A stretch of DNA of 6,153 nucleotides from Thermoplasmata archaeon. GTDB taxonomy: Archaea; Thermoplasmatota; Thermoplasmata; Thermoplasmatales; Thermoplasmataceae. Location of the stretch: NCBI GenBank assembly GCA_021790415.1, contig JAJYDZ010000119.1, forward strand, positions 1 through 6,153, written 5' to 3'. A program made the position numbers and the translations under genes. Within the stretch, counting starts at the first letter, position 1. Each line of letters begins with the position of its first letter. Shown here one piece after another: positions 1 to 5,685 of the stretch. The notes under the pieces were generated by a model. It ran no database searches and had not been told where the DNA came from. It was given only the letters and a program-made list of their open reading frames with translations.

Positions 1-11
1 TCCGGATCAGA

Positions 12-96
12 GCGGAGGTTGCCGAGCCAGGTTAAAGGCGACAGACTCAAGATCTGTTTCCGTAGGGATCCGCCGGTTCGAATCCGGCCCTCCGCA
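12..96 (+). tRNA. tRNA-Leu (anticodon CAA)
   Basis: Complete class II tRNA that decodes the UUG leucine codon. The acceptor stem pairs 12-18 (GCGGAGG) with 89-95 (CCTCCGC), followed by discriminator A96. The D-stem pairs GCC at 21-23 with GGC at 37-39. The anticodon stem pairs 41-45 (ACAGA) with 53-57 (TCTGT) around the loop CTCAAGA, placing the anticodon CAA at 48-50. A short variable arm pairs 59-61 with 66-68 around a GTAG loop. The T-stem pairs 72-76 (GCCGG) with 84-88 (CCGGC) around TTCGAAT. No CCA is encoded and there is no intron. The variable-arm and D-arm sequences are typical of euryarchaeal tRNA-Leu. Only 11 bases precede the gene, so its promoter is not visible. The 3' end lies 23 bp from the convergent vapC stop codon, and a shortened copy of this 3' end recurs at 854-870. 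Confidence 0.97.
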
Positions 97-119
97 TATT
101 TAATTTGATCGCTGAAATC

Positions 120-521
120 TTAATCCCAAATTACCTGGAGACCGTGTACTTTTCGAAATTCAAGATCGTTGGAAATAAGTGATAAACCTCGGGTCACTGT
201 CTCTGCGGCTATTAGCCTGTCGTGAAGTTCTGGAATATCAAGGGACAGAAAAACATCCCATCCATCTTGTGGAAAATTGGACTGGAAGATAAAAGAGGTC
301 CCACTTAGTTCGTCCAGGACTCTCTTGACAGCATTCTTCGGATCGGCCAATCTCAGTCTCCCCTTCATTGCAATATAAATGAATTCCCCCATTACAATCT
401 GCGGTACCAGAATCAAAGCCTCCCCTCTTTCAGCCAGGGAAAATACATCAGATGCAGGACCTGGCAAATTATCCTCCAGATATCTAGCCAGGCCAACCGT
501 ATCTGTTATGAAGTTTTTCAC
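120..521 (-). CDS. vapC: VapC-family PIN-domain toxin (predicted ribonuclease)
   Basis: Predicted metal-dependent endoribonuclease toxin of a VapBC pair, acting in the cytoplasm and held inactive by the antitoxin encoded just upstream. The 133-aa product is almost exactly one PIN domain, the usual VapC length. The conserved acidic residues are visible. Counted from the upstream GTG at 530, they are D10 in FITDTVGLARYL, E49 in MGEFIYI, D104 in LHDRLIAAE and D122 in ISNDLEF. Two GTG codons could start the gene, at 530 and at 521. I prefer 521: it overlaps the vapB stop as GTGA (4 nt), has GGAAG just upstream, and puts the first catalytic Asp at residue 7, as in most VapC proteins. The 530 start would add three residues. 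The 4-nt overlap implies translational coupling to vapB. The RNA target cannot be told from sequence; tRNA or rRNA are known VapC targets. The toxin appears intact. Confidence 0.9.
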   Translation of the reverse strand: MKNFITDTVGLARYLEDNLPGPASDVFSLAERGEALILVPQIVMGEFIYIAMKGRLRLADPKNAVKRVLDELSGTSFIFQSNFPQDGWDVFLSLDIPELHDRLIAAETVTRGLSLISNDLEFRKVHGLQVIWD

Positions 522-745
522 AACTTCCACTCTTCTCTCAGGCCTCTAATATCTTTCTCGAATCCTTTAATGTCAACCTTACCTTTCAATATACCTCTCA
601 AAGTACCATTCCCATGCCTGATAATAATGCCTTCTCCAGAATCTGACACAATGACGGTTTCCCCACAGCTCAGATGATATTTATCTCTCAAATCTTTAGG
701 AAGTGTGATCTGGCCCTTTGAACTAATCTTAGCCTTCTTAACCAT
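518..745 (-). CDS. vapB: VapB-family antitoxin with AbrB/SpoVT DNA-binding domain
   Basis: Antitoxin and likely autorepressor of the vapBC operon, 75 aa. Residues 5-20 (AKISSKGQITLPKDLR) are the hallmark swapped-hairpin AbrB/MazE/SpoVT motif, and the beta-rich domain runs to about residue 45. The tail at 48-75, with LRGILKGKVDIKGF and the helical REEWKL end, matches the toxin-wrapping segment of such antitoxins. In this family the N-terminal domain dimerises and binds a palindromic operator, while the C-terminal tail blocks the PIN active site. The start is the ATG at 743-745, followed directly by KKAKISSKGQ; no strong ribosome-binding site precedes it. It is the first gene of the operon and its stop overlaps the vapC start. 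Upstream, on the same strand, are a perfect inverted repeat at 774-794 and an AT-rich box at 801-812, suggesting autoregulation. Confidence 0.92.
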   Translation of the reverse strand: MVKKAKISSKGQITLPKDLRDKYHLSCGETVIVSDSGEGIIIRHGNGTLRGILKGKVDIKGFEKDIRGLREEWKL

Positions 746-773
746 ACGAAATGCAAGTAGTTGTTCCTATATT

Positions 774-794
774 TTCTTTACTTGAAGTAAAGAA
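774..794. promoter_or_regulatory. Perfect inverted repeat, probable VapB/VapBC operator
   Basis: The 10-bp arms TTCTTTACTT (774-783) and AAGTAAAGAA (785-794) are exact reverse complements around one central G. The site ends 28 bp upstream of the vapB start codon and overlaps the expected transcription start downstream of the AT-rich box at 801-812. A symmetric site here is what an AbrB-type antitoxin dimer would need to repress its own promoter. The operator role is inferred from position and symmetry; the repeat itself is directly visible. Confidence 0.65.
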
Positions 795-800
795 TTATGA

Positions 801-812
801 ATAAATATTTTT
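801..812 (-). promoter_or_regulatory. Candidate TATA box for vapBC
   Basis: Read on the minus strand, the segment is AAAAATATTTAT, an archaeal TATA-like element. A start site about 25 bp downstream would fall near 780, inside the inverted repeat at 774-794, leaving a leader of about 35 nt before the vapB ATG. The surroundings are very AT-rich, so other placements are possible. Confidence 0.35.
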
Positions 813-853
813 CAATAAACTGTAAATGAATTATTCAATTAGAACAATAATTA

Positions 854-870
854 GATTCGAACCTCCGCAT
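854..870 (+). repeat. Partial copy of the tRNA-Leu 3' end (possible attachment-site remnant)
   Basis: GATTCGAACCTCCGCAT repeats the end of the tRNA-Leu gene. TTCGAA matches the T-loop at 77-82, and CCTCCGCAT matches 89-97 exactly, covering the 3' acceptor strand, the discriminator base and one flanking base. The six bases that form the 3' side of the T-arm (83-88) are missing. No tRNA can be folded from the sequence to its left. Direct repeats of a tRNA 3' end commonly mark the far boundary of an element integrated at that tRNA. Here they would bracket about 770 bp carrying vapBC, with no integrase gene inside. An att origin is inferred; chance similarity is less likely but not excluded. Confidence 0.55.
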
Positions 871-920
871 CTTGTATGATAGCCTATTTCTGGATTCAAA
901 TAATTGAAAATTCCAAATTC

Positions 921-987
921 TATTTTCTTTACATAATTGTTGTTAGAGTGATCGAATATATTAATAATTGAACAGTAATGTAAATGA
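921..987. repeat. Diverged second copy of part of the vapBC promoter region
   Basis: TATTTTCTTTAC at 921-932 is identical to 770-781, which contains most of one arm of the vapB inverted repeat. TGTAAATGA at 979-987 is identical to 821-829. The two words come in the same order and at similar spacing in both places (about 51 and 58 bp start to start), with loosely similar AT-rich sequence between them. The matching downstream palindrome arm is missing here. It could be a decayed duplication of the promoter or a second antitoxin half-site; AT-rich coincidence is possible. Confidence 0.3.
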
Positions 988-1049
988 GTTCGTGTGGTCC
1001 AATTGGAGAACCATGAGATGCAAAAATGTTAGGATTGGGGTAATTATAA

Positions 1050-1163
1050 ATGGATCGAAGTCGAGAGAGGTTAGGAAAGGCTTTGCTTGAAAGTCTCTAT
1101 CCCAAGAACATTTGCCTTCCTGATCCAGAAGAACAAAAATTGGAGAAACTGGAAATAGGTTAA
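1050..1163 (+). CDS. Possible small ORF or gene remnant, 37 aa
   Basis: ATG at 1050 to TAA at 1161-1163 encodes a charged peptide beginning MDRSRERLGKALLES and ending EEQKLEKLEIG. I do not recognise it. No ribosome-binding site precedes the start, and TTATAAA runs directly into the ATG. It overlaps a second short frame (1013-1090, 25 aa, MRCKNVRIGVIING...) that does have GGAGA upstream of its ATG. The two overlapping open frames could be the frameshifted remains of one gene, or chance. Listed for completeness; probably not a functional gene. Confidence 0.15.
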   Translation: MDRSRERLGKALLESLYPKNICLPDPEEQKLEKLEIG

Positions 1164-1271
1164 GACCAATCCAACATTACTTTTTTCCAGTACGTAATAG
1201 AATCAGCAATGGTATGGTTAATATGTATGTATGCATTAGTATCTTTAGTATGATCAAAAAACAGGCATATT

Positions 1272-1279
1272 GTGAGGTG
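1272..1279 (+). promoter_or_regulatory. Ribosome-binding site of the gene at 1288
   Basis: GTGAGGTG lies eight bases before the ATG at 1288. Its GAGGTG core complements the CACCUC of the archaeal 16S rRNA 3' end. It is the clearest Shine-Dalgarno match before any first gene of an operon in this window and it fixes the start of the 342-aa protein. Confidence 0.7.
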
Positions 1280-1287
1280 TTTTTTCA

Positions 1288-2316
1288 ATGATTACGAAAA
1301 ACGACTTCGAATATCTAAATCCAAACAGAGTCAATGGCTTCAATAGATTTTTCTTATGGCCGGTCTTGCTTAAGTCTGGATATGAAAGTCAAAAGACAGA
1401 AATGGTCAGTCAACATATAGAGTTGGAAAAGCACTCCTTTAAACTGTCAGCATATAGTAATACGGAAAGTAGCCAAATGTTTGGTACAGATATTCTGTTA
1501 AAAAAAATTCAGGGAAACTATTACGTTGCTTTTGGTTATTTTAATAAGGTTTCTGGCCGGGATTACAAGAAAGGCGAAGAACTATTGAGGAATTCTGGAT
1601 TTTCGCCAATCCATATAGCTTCAAGTACGTTATATGCATTTGCGAAACGTTCTAAAGATAAGGATGATTATATACTAAAGGAATACCGAGCCGGTGCAGA
1701 AAAATTTCAGGCCTATTTTAAGGATGAACACTATGACCATTCGGAAAGGAAAATAGAAGAAAGGCTGGAAAACGACTGGAACGATTGTATAAGACCCTAT
1801 CAGATTGTTCTTCATAGAAGCAGCTCTGATGAGGTATCTATCTATGCTAACGGTCTCATCTTATTCTCCAAATTCCAAGGAGGGCTGGAAGTTGCTAATG
1901 CGATTACAAAGATCGCCATCGAAGACAGGATTCGTCTGAACGAAAGAGTTAAAGATGTAAGATATTCAGTTATCCCAAACCTGCCTATTCGCATAGTAGA
2001 GAGGTCCCCTCTGCGTATTAAAATATACTCCAATGCGATTGATAAAGAAAAATTTGCGGACAAAATAATTAAACATCTTGGTTCAAGATTTGCTTCGTAT
2101 GGAGGTACGAATAATAAAGGAACATACCATTTTATACTTCAGAGGGAATATGATAACGATGGTACAATTAATACCATGTCATCTTTTGCTGTGAATATAT
2201 TTGATAGTGAAGTAATTGTGAGCCCGACATCTGAATCTGATAATACAGATATTGTTGATATCTTCTATGGAGTAGAAAGATTCTTTCGGGTAGAGGAGAA
2301 TTGGTTGAGAGCTTGA
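1288..2316 (+). CDS. Uncharacterised protein, first gene of a two-gene operon with a nuclease
   Basis: I do not recognise this 342-aa protein. It has no signal peptide or membrane segment and is rich in charged residues, so it is probably cytoplasmic. Two parts can be seen. The N-terminal half (about 1-145) contains alternating predicted strands, including FGTDILLKKI (65-74) and NYYVAFGYFN (77-86), followed by the helix KKGEELLRNSG. This order is faintly like a restriction-endonuclease fold, but the ExK catalytic pair is absent. The C-terminal half (about 165-342) looks mixed alpha/beta with no motif I know. The start is secure because GAGGTG precedes the ATG by eight bases. The stop is one base from the ATG of the next gene, so the two are surely cotranscribed and probably translationally coupled. 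A partner, sensor or specificity role for the downstream nuclease is a guess. The reading frame appears complete. Confidence 0.85.
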   Translation: MITKNDFEYLNPNRVNGFNRFFLWPVLLKSGYESQKTEMVSQHIELEKHSFKLSAYSNTESSQMFGTDILLKKIQGNYYVAFGYFNKVSGRDYKKGEELLRNSGFSPIHIASSTLYAFAKRSKDKDDYILKEYRAGAEKFQAYFKDEHYDHSERKIEERLENDWNDCIRPYQIVLHRSSSDEVSIYANGLILFSKFQGGLEVANAITKIAIEDRIRLNERVKDVRYSVIPNLPIRIVERSPLRIKIYSNAIDKEKFADKIIKHLGSRFASYGGTNNKGTYHFILQREYDNDGTINTMSSFAVNIFDSEVIVSPTSESDNTDIVDIFYGVERFFRVEENWLRA

Positions 2317-2317
2317 G

Positions 2318-3376
2318 ATGCTATCGTCTGCTGTGAAAGAAAGATTAGAATCCGCCAAACGCGAATGGAACCACGCAGTGGCAAAGTACGTTCTCTATGA
2401 CGTTTTTACTAGGGGTGATGTGAGCCATCCCTATAGATACGTTATTTCGGAACTGGGGGTCAAATTAGATGGGTCTCCTTTTGGATCTTGGGACGTTGTA
2501 ATTGCAGACAAAGGGGATCTTGGGAAAGGATTGCTTACTCCTATATTTATAGAGGTTAAAACCCAGTTTAGCGATAATGAACACCTAATTACGGAGATCG
2601 TTAAGAAAATAGAGGAAACTGAGGAACTTATTGAGAATGGAATGCCTTCATCACTGCTTGCCCAGATACCTACTACTAATGGAAAACAATTGGAACTCAA
2701 TAAGGATAACATGGAATACGCACTATTTATTCCAAGTCGGGATACAAACTCACTTATTGATTATATCAAGAAATACAAAAAACAATCAAAATTCAGAATA
2801 TGCTTTGTGCTTTGGGTATTTGACAACATTAAGTTTGTTAATAATGTTATCAGCATCCCGTACCTTGCGAGTAACGGGATAAAAATTTGCAAAAACATAA
2901 GAAATTCAAATCCTTCTCCCCCTTTTAATAATGTCTGTTTGTGTAAACACAGTAATGAAAGTCTAAACAGATGGTTTCAAAGAGGGGAGGAGCAACAAAT
3001 TCAGATTGGAGGCACACTTCCACCAAAGTTGACCAGAAAATGGACAAATCCTGCCGTTGCGATAACAATCATCCTGGCATCGGGAAGGGTAATTCATTCC
3101 CGCGAAATTTTCATCACAAGAGTTGACTTATCCAGAAAGATCAGAGAATTGTATGATTACTACAAAGTGCCATTAAAAGACAATGAAATAGATTCATACA
3201 TCTCTTATATGGAAAGCATGGGAATTCTCAAGGTTGATGGGGACATTCCACTCAAACCTTTTCGGGTGGCAAATAGGGTTCGATCACTTCTTGATAATGG
3301 TGACAAATTATTGGAAGAAATAGTAAAAAGAGCCTATAGGAAAAAAATAGACCCTTCAGCGGGTTATTTTGAATAG
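2318..3376 (+). CDS. PD-(D/E)xK-type nuclease-like protein with C-terminal winged helix
   Basis: Predicted restriction-like DNA nuclease, 352 aa, of no named family I can assign. Residues 10-170 follow the PD-(D/E)xK core order: a helix (about 11-30), strand YRYVISELGV (39-48), SWDVVIAD with D59 (58-64), IFIEVKTQ with the E79-x-K81 pair (76-83), a long helix (91-108), strand EYALFIPS (133-140), a helix, then strand FRICFVLWVF (159-168). D59, E79 and K81 are the likely metal-binding and catalytic residues, so it looks active. Residues 185-215 include C191, C207, C209 and H211, possibly a metal-binding patch. About 245-315 looks like a winged-helix DNA-binding domain (SREIFITRVDLSRKIRELYDYYK cut by a loop, then SYMESMGILKVDGD). 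It has no helicase motifs, so it is not HsdR. The ATG is one base after the preceding stop and has no close ribosome-binding site. Co-translation with the unknown 342-aa protein suggests they act together. Confidence 0.8.
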   Translation: MLSSAVKERLESAKREWNHAVAKYVLYDVFTRGDVSHPYRYVISELGVKLDGSPFGSWDVVIADKGDLGKGLLTPIFIEVKTQFSDNEHLITEIVKKIEETEELIENGMPSSLLAQIPTTNGKQLELNKDNMEYALFIPSRDTNSLIDYIKKYKKQSKFRICFVLWVFDNIKFVNNVISIPYLASNGIKICKNIRNSNPSPPFNNVCLCKHSNESLNRWFQRGEEQQIQIGGTLPPKLTRKWTNPAVAITIILASGRVIHSREIFITRVDLSRKIRELYDYYKVPLKDNEIDSYISYMESMGILKVDGDIPLKPFRVANRVRSLLDNGDKLLEEIVKRAYRKKIDPSAGYFE

Positions 3377-3672
3377 ATAAAAGAAAGTTTTACGGCTCTT
3401 TGTTCGTCCGATTCGCAATGAACAAAAACTTAGTCGGGAGCAACTTACTTTTAGATATGCTCCGCCACAGTAGGATATACTCATAAATTCTGGTTATTCT
3501 TGCTGCCCAAAATGAAATGTTTGTCGTCTTTTCCATCGACTTATATTTGATTCGCTCATTTTCACATCTTCAAACTAGAATTTTGCGGAACCTTTTCAGT
3601 CTGGTGTAATTCATTTTCGAATTTGTGAAAGTTAATCGATAATCATAAATTGTTTTCATAACTTTACCTTTT
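3377..3672. other. Intergenic region between the nuclease operon and hsdM
   Basis: A 296-bp AT-rich gap with no supportable ORF on either strand. It carries two small inverted repeats. TTTGTTC (3399-3405) pairs with GAACAAA (3420-3426), and GGAGCA (3437-3442) pairs with TGCTCC (3458-3463). They sit just after the nuclease stop and could help end or process its transcript. The right end holds the probable hsdM promoter. The size of the gap suggests that hsdM is transcribed separately from the nuclease operon. Confidence 0.5.
3643..3650 (+). promoter_or_regulatory. Candidate TATA box for hsdM
   Basis: TCATAAAT is centred about 26-27 bp upstream of the GTG at 3673, the normal archaeal TATA-to-start-site distance. 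Transcription would then begin at or next to the start codon, giving a leaderless mRNA. This fits the absence of a ribosome-binding site before hsdM. Confidence 0.35.
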
Positions 3673-5685
3673 GTGAATGGTAATTTCAATTCTGTTACAA
3701 ATTTCATATGGAACGTTGCCGACTTACTAAGGGATGTCTACAAAAGAAAAGACTACCCTGATGTAATATTGCCTTTTACTGTCTTAAGACGACTGGATTG
3801 TGTTTTATCTGAATCAAAGGATGAGGTACTTGCAACATACCAGAAATACTTCGGGAAACTTGAAGATCCTTCCGCAGTCATAATGAAAGCCTCAGGGCAC
3901 AATTTCTATAACGTTTCTAAATACGATTTTGTGAAACTGCTCTCTGATCCCGCAAATATAAGGCAGAATTTCTTCGATTATCTCAATGGTTTTTCAGCAA
4001 ACCTTATAGATGTATTGGAGAGATTCAAAATCAGGGATCGCATCAACTATCTGGCAGAGAAGGATCTCCTTTACAAAGTAGTGCAGAAATTTTCTGAAAT
4101 TGATCTTGGCCCTTCCGCCATATCAAATCACGACATGGGATACATTTTCGAGGAGCTTATCAGGAAGTTCAACGAGGCCAACAATGAAGAGGCAGGAGAG
4201 CACTTTACGCCAAGGGAAATAATCAGGTTGATGGTTGAAATTCTGATGTCCAAGGATCGGAAGAGACTGGAGGAACCTGGCATAATAACGACAGTGTACG
4301 ATCCTGCCTGTGGAACAGGAGGGATGCTTACCGTGGCAAAGGATCACATCATTTCAGAGATAAACGGAAAGGCACAAATTGAACTGTTCGGCCAGGAGAT
4401 AAATGATGAAACGTATGCAGTTTGCAAATCAGACATGATAATAAAAGGAGAGAACCCAGATAATATAAAGCCAAATTCAAGCTTTTCTCATGATGGTTTT
4501 CCCGACATGACTTTTGATTACATCCTTTCCAACCCCCCCTTTGGAAAGGACTGGAATCAGGACAAGGGATTTATTGAGGAAGAATATGAGAGAGGTTTCT
4601 CGGGAAGATTCGGAGCCGGTCTCCCTCGAATAGATGACGGTCAGTTCCTGTTCCTGCAGCACATGATATCAAAAATGCACATACCAGAAAATGGAACAAA
4701 AACAAGAATTGCAATAGTATTCAATGGTTCACCTCTCTTCACAGGAGATGCAGGATCAGGAGAATCGGAAATAAGAAGATGGATCATTGAAAATGACTGG
4801 CTTGAAGCAATAATCGCATTGCCGGATCAGCTCTTCTACAACACAAACATTAACACTTATCTGTGGATACTATCAAACATAAAGGATCATGAAAGAAAGG
4901 GAAAAGTGATTCTCATAGATGCAAGGGATATGTTTATTGAAATGAAAAAGAGCCTTGGGCAGAAGAGGAAAGAGATATCTGATAAGCAAATAGAGGAGAT
5001 CAGGAATCTTTACATCAGTGCCAGGGACGGCGAAAAAGTCAAGATATTTGACAATGAGGATTTTGGCTACAGGAAGACAACAATAGACAGACCTTTAAGA
5101 ATGAAATTCGTCATAAGCGAAGAGGGAATCTCAAAAGTTTCTTCAGATAAGGCATTTAACAAAGCAATGAACGGGAAGCGGAAGGCACTTGATCAACAAT
5201 CGCAGACCTCGGATATCATCATGAATTCATTATCTCAGTTAAAGGGAATGGAATTTAGGACTAAAAGTGATTTTGAAGATAAACTATCATCTCTATTTTT
5301 GAGCAACGGGATGAAACTTTCGACAGCACAGAGAAAAGCTCTCGTGAATGTTTTTGGAGTCAGGGACGAAAATGCGGAAATATCAACAGGACCTGACGGG
5401 AAACCGGAAGCCGACACAGATCTGAGAGACTATGAAAATATTCCACTGAAGGAAGATATTAATGTCTATTTCAGCAGAGAGGTAAAGCCATTCGTACCTG
5501 ATGCATGGATAAACGAAAGTGTCAGGGATATTAAGGACGGGAAAGTAGGAAGGGTTGGATATGAAATCCCATTTAACAGGTATTTCTACAAATTTGTTCC
5601 ACCCAGACCACTGGAAGAAATTGATGCAGATCTGAAGAAATTAAGAAATGAAATTATTGGTCTTCTCAGAGAGGTCACAGAATGA
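3673..5685 (+). CDS. hsdM: Type I restriction-modification system methyltransferase subunit HsdM
   Basis: S-adenosylmethionine-dependent N6-adenine DNA methyltransferase subunit, which needs HsdS to recognise its site. The 670-aa product has an HsdM N-terminal helical domain (about 7-145; FIWNVADLLRDVYKRKDYPD and ILPFTVLRRLD are typical). The catalytic N6-MTase domain follows, with HFTP at 177-180, motif I DPACGTGG at 210-217 (SAM binding) and motif IV NPPF at 287-290 (catalysis). Residues 340-400 complete the fold, with FNGSPLFTGDAGSGES and ALPDQLFYNTNI. The C-terminal extension (about 480-670) ends in YEIPFNRYFYKFVPPRPLEEID and a coiled helix that normally docks HsdS. The length suits the larger HsdM subfamily and no key residue is missing. 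The GTG at 3673 is the first usable start after an in-frame TAA at 3646-3648; there is no ribosome-binding site. The stop overlaps the hsdS start by 4 nt (ATGA). Confidence 0.97.
   Translation: MNGNFNSVTNFIWNVADLLRDVYKRKDYPDVILPFTVLRRLDCVLSESKDEVLATYQKYFGKLEDPSAVIMKASGHNFYNVSKYDFVKLLSDPANIRQNFFDYLNGFSANLIDVLERFKIRDRINYLAEKDLLYKVVQKFSEIDLGPSAISNHDMGYIFEELIRKFNEANNEEAGEHFTPREIIRLMVEILMSKDRKRLEEPGIITTVYDPACGTGGMLTVAKDHIISEINGKAQIELFGQEINDETYAVCKSDMIIKGENPDNIKPNSSFSHDGFPDMTFDYILSNPPFGKDWNQDKGFIEEEYERGFSGRFGAGLPRIDDGQFLFLQHMISKMHIPENGTKTRIAIVFNGSPLFTGDAGSGESEIRRWIIENDWLEAIIALPDQLFYNTNINTYLWILSNIKDHERKGKVILIDARDMFIEMKKSLGQKRKEISDKQIEEIRNLYISARDGEKVKIFDNEDFGYRKTTIDRPLRMKFVISEEGISKVSSDKAFNKAMNGKRKALDQQSQTSDIIMNSLSQLKGMEFRTKSDFEDKLSSLFLSNGMKLSTAQRKALVNVFGVRDENAEISTGPDGKPEADTDLRDYENIPLKEDINVYFSREVKPFVPDAWINESVRDIKDGKVGRVGYEIPFNRYFYKFVPPRPLEEIDADLKKLRNEIIGLLREVTE
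5671..5677 (+). promoter_or_regulatory. Ribosome-binding site of hsdS
   Basis: GAGGTCA lies four bases before the hsdS ATG at 5682, inside the last codons of hsdM. It matches GAGGTGA at six of seven positions. Together with the ATGA stop-start overlap it supports coupled translation of the two subunits. Confidence 0.5.

Larger units (their letters stand above)
871..1287. other. AT-rich intergenic stretch without a convincing gene
   Basis: About 417 bp between the tRNA-end repeat and the next gene. It holds a second copy of TATTTTCTTTAC (921-932) and of TGTAAATGA (979-987), both also present upstream of vapB in the same order. It also contains two short overlapping plus-strand ORFs (1013-1090 and 1050-1163). 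The last 80 bp should contain the promoter of the gene at 1288. TAGTAT occurs twice there (1237-1242 and 1246-1251), but no clear TATA box can be chosen. I see no RNA gene. Confidence 0.5.

Noticed and set aside
829..852. AATTATT/AATAATT inverted repeat next to the tRNA-end repeat
   Set aside because: Made only of A and T in an AT-rich region with a 7-bp stem; expected by chance and not usable as evidence for an integrase site.
854..870. A second complete tRNA gene ending here
   Set aside because: The 3' acceptor strand and T-loop are present, but there is no matching 5' acceptor, D-arm, anticodon arm or complete T-stem to the left, so it is only a fragment.
1842..2063. Open frame on the minus strand, 73 aa
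   Set aside because: It lies wholly inside the 342-aa gene, has no ribosome-binding site, and its translation resembles no protein; an antisense shadow.
2431..2712. Open frame on the minus strand, 93 aa
   Set aside because: It is antisense to the nuclease core, whose catalytic motifs show the plus frame is the real one. Its serine-rich composition is typical of a shadow frame.
2631..2882. Open frame on the plus strand, 83 aa
   Set aside because: Out-of-frame shadow inside the nuclease gene, where the real frame continues with predicted core strands of the fold.
4123..4662. Two minus-strand open frames inside hsdM
   Set aside because: They are antisense to the conserved methylase motifs HFTP, DPACGTGG and NPPF, so they are shadows.
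5235..5417. Open frame on the minus strand, 60 aa
   Set aside because: Antisense to the hsdM C-terminal extension, with no start signal or recognisable product.
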